From Candidatus Cloacimonadota bacterium (GTDB lineage Bacteria > Cloacimonadota > Cloacimonadia > Cloacimonadales > Cloacimonadaceae), in NCBI GenBank assembly GCA_028681035.1, contig JAQUJJ010000135.1, positions 1 to 9,600 on the forward strand: a stretch of 9,600 bases of DNA. The letters are read 5' to 3'. A program made the translations under genes and the position numbers. Below the pieces are notes generated by a model. It worked only from the letters and a program-made list of their open reading frames with translations. It searched no databases and had not been told where the DNA came from. Of the stretch, positions 7,501 to 9,600 are shown in pieces. Position 1 is the first letter of the stretch. Each line of letters opens with the position of its first letter.

Positions 7501-9436
7501 TAATTATACCATCACTGGTCAGGTTAGCATAGCTGGGGTTAGCGTTACACCCAATGCAGGAACTTACCAGACTGTACAGACTATCGGTTCTACTGGTTCC
7601 TTAGTGCCAAGTGATGCCGTGTTGAGATACACCACTGATGGCAGTGAACCAACGGAAAGCTCTCCTGTCTTTAGCACATTAGAGCCACCCTTGGATTCAG
7701 TACTAAACTTGAAGCTAAGAGGGTTTAAAACCGATTGGTTGCCAAGCCCTGTGCTTAGTGCAAGCTATACCTTCACTGGTCAGGTTCAAATAACCGGAAC
7801 AGTATTTACTCCTAATCCCGCGGTTATCTACACTTCAGCACAGAACGTAGTTATCTCTACTGCAACAAATCCAGTAGGTACAACCATTAGATACACCACT
7901 GATGGCAGCGAACCTAGTGAAACTTCTTCGCTGTACACGCAGCCAATTCCTTTAGACTTGAATTCTGTAACAACAATCAAGGCTAAGTCTTACAAAGCGA
8001 ATTGGACTACCAGCGAGACCTACACTGCTGTATATACAATCACTGGTAAGGTCGTCTTTAGTGGCGTTCTGTTTAACTTAGAGCCAAATACCTACGCTAC
8101 GGCTCAGAATGTGCAGATAACTGCTGCTGTTGATCCTTTGCCGGCTACCATTTACTACACTATTGATGGTACTAATCCTACAGAAACCTCTGATATCTAT
8201 ACACAGGGATTAGATATCCCCTTGCCTTTAAATTCTCAGACAACTGTTAAGGCTCGGGCATTTAATCCTAATTGGATTGATAGCGATATCATAAGCGCAA
8301 CTTACCTAATTACTGGTCAGGTTCTGCTTAGTGCATCTTCTTTTAATCCACCAGAGGGGACTTACACAACCCAGCAAAGTATCATAGTTGCCCCTGCACA
8401 GTTGCCAACTGATGGAGTAACAATTCGCTATACCTTGGATGGTACGGATCCTACTGTAAATTCACCTGCCTATGTTAATCCCATTCAACTACCCATGGCA
8501 GCTATAACTGAAATACGCTTGAAAGGTTTTGCTACCGGATGGGTTGCCAGCGACGTGGTGTCAGGAGTATATAATATTACTGGAACAGTTGCTACACCTG
8601 GATTTAGCCATCCTGGTGATATAACCTATGGTGCAAGCTTCAAGCTTGGCATCAGTTGTGCTACTCTGGGTGCCGTTATTCGTTATACAGATGACGGCAG
8701 TGATGTAACTCCTACATCTCCAGTTTATGCGGATTCAATTAGTATTGTTGCCACATCACAGCATTGGACAATAAAAGCCAAGGCATACAAGACAGATTGG
8801 GTTGATAGTGCACAGAATGCTGCAAATTATACCCTTCTCTTGTCTCCGATCAATGTGTGGACTGAAAATCACAATACACATATTCGTATCCTCTGGAATT
8901 TGCCAATGGCTCGTGCTCTGGATGGCTTCAATGTATATCGCAAAAAGTCAACAGATATTGCCTTCCCAGGTACACCGCTTAATTCTGCACCGGTTAATGA
9001 TATGTTGGGAGTGGATTACTACTATGACGATTATGCTATCGAGAATAATATCGTCTATCAATACATGGTTAAAGCTATCTACGATGGAGTGGAAAGTCCG
9101 CCAAGTAACATTGATGATGGGCAGCTTATTTCACCCAACTTGGTGATTAGCGAGACATCCATAGCGTATCCTAATCCTGCGGTTACCAGTTCTACAATCA
9201 GGGTGGTACTCAGCAGAAATGATAATGTTCAGGTATCGGTGGAAATCTATGATTTTGCTGGTAAGAAACTAAGAACTCTTTCTGTGCCGAGTACAAGTAC
9301 AAATAAGGTTGAGATAGTTTGGGATCTGAAGAACTCTTCGGGTACCAAGGTAGCGCGTGGCACGTACTTCGCCAGAGTGGTGGTTGGTGACAGCACTACC
9401 AAACAAGAAAAAGTAATCAAAATTGCGGTTAAATAA
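2..9436 (+). CDS. Giant T9SS-secreted chitobiase-C-terminal-like Ig repeat protein, 5' partial
   Basis: The frame is open from the first complete codon at nt 2 to TAA at 9434-9436: 3,144 residues, well over 300 kDa. The first codons (T-S-W-L-T-S-S...Y-T-F-N-G-Q) are the end of a repeat unit, so the gene begins upstream; the ATG at 107 lies inside unit 1 and has no ribosome binding site. Residues 1-18 are the tail of unit 0, 19-2946 are 34 Ig-like units of 78-94 residues, 2947-3048 are Fn3-like and 3049-3144 are a T9SS sorting domain. The unit pattern is P.F.P..GTY..AQ.V.I...T.GA.IRYTTDG..PT..SP.Y......I....T.K.KA[FY]...W.PS......Y.ITGQV, which matches the CHB_HEX_C_1 family. No enzyme domain is visible. 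It is rich in Thr, Ser and Asn and has only three Cys. Inferred role: an exported rod, adhesin or glycan-contacting surface protein. Family assignment is firm; function is not. Confidence 0.93.
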   Translation, partial: TSWLTSSITTAVYTFNGQLDAPIITPLAGTYQNSIMVKMRNYQDATIYYSIDNGASYNEYTFGLVGFPVNENTSVMAYASKANWLNSPVVTSAYNFKVPNPVFVPLSGSFDLPFNASISVISGDPIYYTLDGSIPTIANPTAILYDGTTIPVGYGYTHIRAMAHRANWDSSEVVEVIYNVNGQLQNLVFSLAAGLYYEPQMVTISANPSNAKIYFTTDGTEPDESSALYAAAINITEITTLKAKAYLTSWVASNVASAGYDLKVKAITSDHVPTAYTSAQDIVLQTATPGTIIYYTTDGSVTDFGSSVYAGAIEVASTTRIRAIAYKNDGLDWLPSDLFDQTYGISQQVATPVFNLPGGVYTYAPVTVAITSLTVGATVSYSYDGTNWLLYDTPLQVNNTKVIYAKAVKTDWVPSPVVYAQYIIAIPTVATPVFTDLANVYSLPGTYNNAVDVEIVTSTPGAEIYYTLNGIDPTELDTHYTTPFTISATTTVKAKAFKAPMYASVVLTGEYRIEPLTVLNPIVVPEDDSNPFYEPFYVFMYPRTTDSVIRYTTNGNEPTAGDEQYINPFMLNASTVIKAKAFKDGFASGTVTRNYLITGKVSIDGVTITPPAGNYTTLMTVSTVGALNPADAVLRYTTDGTNPSINSPLFNALNPPLGSSLNLKLRGFKENWLPSDVISASYTFTGQVVLAADLFSLDTAPIYTNAQIVTLNTVTTPVGATLRYTLDGSAPTNLSPAYMAGQQIHIQSTTTINVKGFLNGWDDSIVRTATYTITGQVLLGTMLPESAIHQNTLAVSLGATIPNDALVYYTTDGIDPTPASTLYNNAAFNIDANDMINGSADVTVKVKGYKANWDDSVVLSRTYTFQAGSPIFSTPAGSYLTSRNLELSSTTAGAVIRYTTDGTDPTPVSPAYSIPLFISSSQTVKAIAYNGEYLPSPIASATYVIGTNQLVALPTFTPSAGTYPTAQNVQILCDTPGATIYYRTDGLDPTDSDMPFTADINIPLNSTLTIKARAYKAGLITSQVATATYVITNKVAVVTFTPAAGTYTSAQQVVLATATAGAYIEYSINGGAVSLYTIPITIPVNSTMTISAQAFKDDWIASDIETAVYTITNATAFNQPMLVPAPGTFTDAQSVTIAAPIPATAQVWYTLDGSDPADPANPNRFLYAGAFMMDGNANLNVVAIAAGWENQVFANNIYTFNAQIPAYTPTPGYYPNPTDVSINSGTSGATIYYTMNGDIPTVASSVYGAPITINGDTTFKAFAWKAGYNPSPIVTGIYGIGGIPIPSVAIPVFAPVAGTYASAQTVSISSTTPGAMIRYTLNGDIPSETVGELYIAPIQLPLDSYTMIRAIAYMADASYTSSPVVTSEYTITGQIADVVFTPPAGTYSSPQTVYLSCETLGVYFRYTLDGSEPDNNSPLYNSTGIYVAQNSSVVIKAKAYRSGWTTSLTGTAAYNVRGISFSLSPAAGTYNNAQSVSVISLNPANADVVYSIDGSVPSIPYIGGINLNGGITDDGIRTLRVKATLDTWATTEVTKDYIFSTTSPAFNPPAGTYDSARLVTLSSATSDAVIKYTTNGETPSATVGMVYVAPIAVAENMTLRAYAYKPGYISSNVVSGTYAIGTITPVVVNPVFNPGTTSSTTPLSVTISTTTANAAIYYTTNGDDPSLLSTMYTQAIAIPYNSNVFIKAIAYRENWMPSAIVSANYVVTGTVVNVSFDPIGGTYESAQNVQLSTTTEGAVIRYTTDGTEPNNTSSPLYMAAIPVPFNSNGLVITAKAFRNGWVASQPIAHTYNVTGQVVINEQVFSPAAGSYTAVPSIVLGTTNPAGATIRYTTDGSDPTPTSNVYSPGSIVLPMGATTTVKVRAYLADWTPSVVYTAVYTVTGQVVLAADMFDPASGTYQTPQVVHLLETTIPAGALLRYTLNGGEPNELSPAYYAQTGIAVNSSSVLRVKGFLNGWIPSETSTATYTITGQVNFNASVFTPPAGSYTTAQSVIIGGTTPTNAVRRYTTDGTEPQITSPIFDNANPIAIPLGAVTTVKVKAFLDDWTPSITETAVYNITGQVVMTDPIFNPSPDMYTTPIAVSINTVTMPINATIRYTTDGSDPNATSPEYTVPIQVLANQSVTIRTRAFMNGWLPSAISTGVYNVTGQVLITGTVFTPDPNVIYTTAQNVVISTETNTLGAVIRYTTDGNEPGETSPIYSQAIALGLNTVTEIKVKAFKTGWTSSPTYSATYIITGQVSIDDVTILPASGTYQTAQTISSTGSLVPNDAVLRYTTDGSAPTEASPLFTSLTPPLVSSLDLRVRGFKPNWIPSTIIRMSYTFTGQVVLSTPMFTPAAGTYSSATSVALNEVTVPAGATLRYTLNGIDPSESSPAYSTAILLPMNTTTTLKVRGFLANWTPSVVMSAQYVLTGALDIAAPQFTPVSGLYYATQNVSLGNSIIMGTATTATGATIRYTTDGSEPIATSTAYSPATPIIINSTTMLKIKSFKADWISSPTYTANYTITGQVSIAGVSVTPNAGTYQTVQTIGSTGSLVPSDAVLRYTTDGSEPTESSPVFSTLEPPLDSVLNLKLRGFKTDWLPSPVLSASYTFTGQVQITGTVFTPNPAVIYTSAQNVVISTATNPVGTTIRYTTDGSEPSETSSLYTQPIPLDLNSVTTIKAKSYKANWTTSETYTAVYTITGKVVFSGVLFNLEPNTYATAQNVQITAAVDPLPATIYYTIDGTNPTETSDIYTQGLDIPLPLNSQTTVKARAFNPNWIDSDIISATYLITGQVLLSASSFNPPEGTYTTQQSIIVAPAQLPTDGVTIRYTLDGTDPTVNSPAYVNPIQLPMAAITEIRLKGFATGWVASDVVSGVYNITGTVATPGFSHPGDITYGASFKLGISCATLGAVIRYTDDGSDVTPTSPVYADSISIVATSQHWTIKAKAYKTDWVDSAQNAANYTLLLSPINVWTENHNTHIRILWNLPMARALDGFNVYRKKSTDIAFPGTPLNSAPVNDMLGVDYYYDDYAIENNIVYQYMVKAIYDGVESPPSNIDDGQLISPNLVISETSIAYPNPAVTSSTIRVVLSRNDNVQVSVEIYDFAGKKLRTLSVPSTSTNKVEIVWDLKNSSGTKVARGTYFARVVVGDSTTKQEKVIKIAVK
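1544..2332 (+). repeat. Ig-like units 7-9, island resembling the C-terminal half of the array
   Basis: Units: 7 at 1544-1804, 8 at 1805-2065, 9 at 2066-2332. These carry TGKV/TGQV junctions, which otherwise predominate after unit 20. Unit 8 begins S-I-D-G-V and contains DAVLRYTTDG, then PPL.SSLNLKLRGFK and SYTFTGQV, features it shares with units 27 and 30. Unit 9 begins V-L-A-A-D and carries LRYTLDG, LSPAY and VKGFLNGW, as unit 23 does and units 28 and 33 partly do. The 8-9 order is repeated at 27-28. Unit 7 is more divergent, with an acidic P-E-D-D-S start. Confidence 0.85.
2333..3340 (+). repeat. Four-unit super-repeat, copy 1 (units 10-13)
   Basis: Units: 10 at 2333-2599, 11 at 2600-2839, 12 at 2840-3106, 13 at 3107-3340; 336 residues in all. 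Position 1 (unit 10) has IPNDALVYYTTDG and ends Y-T-F-Q. Position 2 (unit 11) has Y in place of the usual W (E-Y-L-P-S-P-I) and ends Y-V-I-G. Position 3 (unit 12) opens with a long linker ending L-P-T-F and has INIPLNSTLTIKARAY; one of the protein's three Cys is here (codon 2918-2920). Position 4 (unit 13) opens A-V-V-T-F-T-P-A-A-G-T-Y and has a shortened loop (Y-S-I-N-G-G). The same order of signatures recurs in the next two blocks. Confidence 0.8.
3341..4375 (+). repeat. Four-unit super-repeat, copy 2 (units 14-17)
   Basis: Units: 14 at 3341-3610, 15 at 3611-3847, 16 at 3848-4123, 17 at 4124-4375; 345 residues. Unit 14 has IPATAQVWYTLDG and ends Y-T-F-N-A-Q, matching unit 10. Unit 15 has G-Y-N-P-S-P-I with Tyr for Trp and ends Y-G-I-G-G, matching unit 11. 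Unit 16 opens with a linker ending A-I-P-V-F and has IQLPLDSYTMIRAIAY, matching unit 12. Unit 17 opens I-A-D-V-V-F-T-P-P-A-G-T-Y and has NSSVVIKAKAYRSGW, matching units 13 and 21. A Cys codon lies at 4190-4192. Confidence 0.8.
4376..5392 (+). repeat. Four-unit super-repeat, copy 3 (units 18-21)
   Basis: Units: 18 at 4376-4621, 19 at 4622-4864, 20 at 4865-5131, 21 at 5132-5392; 339 residues. Unit 18 has NPANADVVYSIDG and ends Y-I-F-S (compare units 10 and 14). Unit 19 has P-G-Y-I-S-S, Tyr for Trp, and ends Y-A-I-G (compare 11 and 15). Unit 20 opens with a linker ending V-N-P-V-F and has IAIPYNSNVFIKAIAY (compare 12 and 16). Unit 21 opens V-V-N-V-S-F-D-P-I-G-G-T-Y and has EPNNTSSPLY and KAFRNGW (compare 13 and 17). 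Unit 21 ends in TGQV, the junction used in most of the units that follow. Confidence 0.8.
5393..6451 (+). repeat. Ig-like units 22-25, two-unit alternation
   Basis: Units: 22 at 5393-5656, 23 at 5657-5920, 24 at 5921-6187, 25 at 6188-6451, all 88-89 residues and all ending TGQV. Units 22 and 24 share [LI]P[ML]GA.TTVKV[RK]A[YF]L.DWTPS and A-V-Y before the junction. Units 23 and 25 share the N-G-W-[IL]-P-S region, and both carry a longer segment before the RYT motif (TIPAGALLRYTLNG in 23, TMPINATIRYTTDG in 25) like units 9 and 28. Unit 23 begins V-L-A-A-D exactly as unit 9 does. Together this suggests an old two-unit duplication. Confidence 0.75.
6452..8590 (+). repeat. Ig-like units 26-33, related copies in mixed order
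   Basis: Units: 26 at 6452-6718, 27 at 6719-6979, 28 at 6980-7243, 29 at 7244-7525, 30 at 7526-7786, 31 at 7787-8053, 32 at 8054-8323, 33 at 8324-8590. Units 26 and 31 are a pair (ITGTVFTP.P.VIYT.AQNVVIST; about 59 of 89 residues identical by hand count). Units 27 and 30 are a pair (about 58 of 87) and both resemble unit 8. Units 28 and 33 share RYTL[DN]G and SPAY. Unit 29 is the longest (94 residues) through an insertion before its TTATGATIRYT segment, but its end (SSPTYTANYTITGQV) matches the end of unit 26, and both are followed by an 8-like unit. Units 31 and 32 share [NE]P[TS]ETS..YTQ. Confidence 0.8.
8591..8839 (+). repeat. Terminal Ig-like unit 34
   Basis: This 83-residue unit closes the array and is degenerate relative to its neighbours: it begins A-T-P-G-F-S-H-P-G-D, has RYTDDGSDVT in place of RYTTDGSDPT, and ends N-Y-T-L-L with no TGQV junction, passing directly into the Fn3-like domain. 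The third of the protein's three Cys is here (codon 8657-8659), in I-S-C-A-T-L-G. The loss of the Pro and of the junction may reflect its position as the end unit. Confidence 0.8.
8840..9145 (+). other. Fibronectin type III-like domain (protein domain)
   Basis: Residues 2947-3048 of the visible protein. They show the Fn3 strand pattern: HIRILWNLP with the conserved Trp, then LDGFNVYRKK, a YYYDDYAI segment, and VYQYMVKAIYDGVESPPSN, a typical Y.V.A.Y..GES.PS end. Fn3 domains of this form commonly sit between the body of a secreted protein and a T9SS tail in FCB-group bacteria. Role inferred: spacer presenting the tail. It could alternatively contribute to ligand contact; nothing in the sequence decides this. 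Confidence 0.75.
9146..9433 (+). other. C-terminal T9SS sorting domain (type A / FlgD-Ig-like)
   Basis: The last 96 residues (3049-3144) show the Por-secretion tail pattern in order: A-Y-P-N-P near the start, V-S-V-E-I-Y-D-F-A-G-K for the central strand, V-E-I-V-W-D-L-K with N-S-S-G after it, V-A-R-G-T-Y-F-A-R-V, and a basic closing strand K-Q-E-K-V-I-K-I-A-V-K at the stop. In T9SS bacteria such domains direct periplasmic proteins through the outer membrane, where the tail is often removed and the protein attached to a surface glycolipid. The position at the extreme C-terminus and the PorV/PorQ-like gene next door support this reading. Confidence 0.88.
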
Positions 9437-9441
9437 GGAGG
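9435..9441 (+). promoter_or_regulatory. Ribosome binding site AAGGAGG of the downstream gene
   Basis: A near-perfect Shine-Dalgarno, AAGGAGG, overlaps the last two bases of the giant gene's TAA stop. It lies 2 bases before the ATG at 9444 and 5 bases before the ATG at 9447, which favours 9447 as the start. The overlap with the stop, and only 10 bases between stop and start, suggest co-transcription and perhaps translational coupling. No terminator or promoter fits in the gap. Confidence 0.85.
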
Positions 9442-9446
9442 CTATG

Positions 9447-9600
9447 ATGAAAACCACGATGAATAACACACCTTCCCGCACAATCAGGTTCTACATTATT
9501 GGTTTGCTAATGCTGCTTGCGCTTCCGCTATTAGCCGAAGAACTTAATAATTCAGCCGCCGCCTATATCCGTATGGGTATAGGTGCGCGGATAATTGCTA
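9447..9600 (+). CDS. PorV/PorQ-like outer-membrane protein, 3' partial
   Basis: Fifty-one codons are visible before the window ends. The start is taken at the second of two adjacent ATGs because its spacing to AAGGAGG (5 bases) is better than that of the ATG at 9444 (2 bases). Residues 1-30 look like a signal peptide: basic start with K2, R11 and R14, hydrophobic core IIGLLMLLALPLL, and likely cleavage after A30 before E-E. The mature start then reads N-N-S-A-A-A-Y-I-R-M-G-I-G-A-R-I-I-A, which matches the opening of PorV/PorQ-family proteins (usually S.AA.FL.IG.GAR..AMG.A). Family members are outer-membrane beta barrels; PorV acts as a T9SS shuttle that takes cargo from the translocon to the attachment complex. 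The neighbouring T9SS cargo fits this. Only the N-terminus is visible, so PorV cannot be told from PorQ or other paralogues. Confidence 0.72.
   Translation, partial: MKTTMNNTPSRTIRFYIIGLLMLLALPLLAEELNNSAAAYIRMGIGARIIA

Noticed and set aside
56..8839. CRISPR array or non-coding tandem repeat
   Set aside because: The roughly 260-base periodicity is protein-level, in frame throughout, with no short identical direct repeats separated by unique spacers.
8802..9146. 114-codon plus-strand frame overlapping the Fn3 region
   Set aside because: The main frame here encodes an obvious Fn3-like domain; the alternative product is a low-quality sequence with no start signal.
107..9436. ATG at 107 as the true start of the giant gene
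   Set aside because: The same frame is open back to nt 2 and encodes the end of one repeat unit and the start of unit 1, so this ATG is internal. No Shine-Dalgarno precedes it and no signal peptide follows it.
2..9436. Beta-hexosaminidase or chitobiase enzyme activity, suggested by the repeat family name
   Set aside because: Only the Ig-like accessory domain type is present. No glycoside hydrolase barrel or catalytic motif is seen anywhere in the visible 3,144 residues.
9269..9481. 70-codon minus-strand frame across the gene junction
   Set aside because: It is antisense to the T9SS tail and to the Shine-Dalgarno and start of the next gene; no supporting signals.
9444..9600. ATG at 9444 as start of the PorV/PorQ-like gene
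   Set aside because: It is only 2 bases from the AAGGAGG motif; the next ATG at 9447 has more usual spacing. The choice changes the protein by a single Met, so it is of little consequence.

Overview
The window is almost entirely one enormous plus-strand gene. It is already open at the first complete codon (nt 2) and ends at a TAA at 9434-9436, giving 3,144 codons in view with the true N-terminus off the left edge. The protein is a tandem array of immunoglobulin-like units of the chitobiase/beta-hexosaminidase C-terminal type (CHB_HEX_C_1-like). I count 34 complete units plus the tail of another. They are followed by one fibronectin type III-like domain and a C-terminal type IX secretion (T9SS) sorting domain of the YPNP...IYD..G...WD...G...G.Y form. 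There is no catalytic domain in view, so the visible part looks like a secreted or surface-anchored rod or adhesin.

Ten bases after the stop, a strong Shine-Dalgarno that overlaps the stop codon leads into a second gene, cut by the right edge. Its signal peptide and following A-A-A-Y-I-R-M-G-I-G-A-R motif match the start of the PorV/PorQ family of T9SS-associated outer-membrane barrel proteins. A T9SS-type cargo and a PorV/PorQ-like protein in one apparent transcription unit fit together functionally.

Organism: a T9SS tail, CHB_HEX_C arrays, an Fn3 domain of the GFNVYR type, a PorV/PorQ-like neighbour and AT-leaning DNA point to the Fibrobacterota-Chlorobiota-Bacteroidota (FCB) supergroup. 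Candidatus Cloacimonadota is my best guess, by style of gene content only; no marker gene is present.

Layout: units 0-6 (2-1543, heterogeneous, weak two-unit alternation); units 7-9 (1544-2332); a three-copy, four-unit super-repeat (2333-3340, 3341-4375, 4376-5392); units 22-25 (5393-6451, two-unit alternation); units 26-33 (6452-8590, mixed duplicates, TGQV junctions); terminal unit 34 (8591-8839); Fn3 (8840-9145); T9SS tail (9146-9433); ribosome binding site; second gene (9447-end). The most noteworthy structure is the layered history of duplication inside the gene: nested multi-unit blocks and related units separated by 5-6 kb. I see no RNA genes, mobile elements, CRISPR, terminator or promoter, and no intergenic stretch longer than 10 bases.
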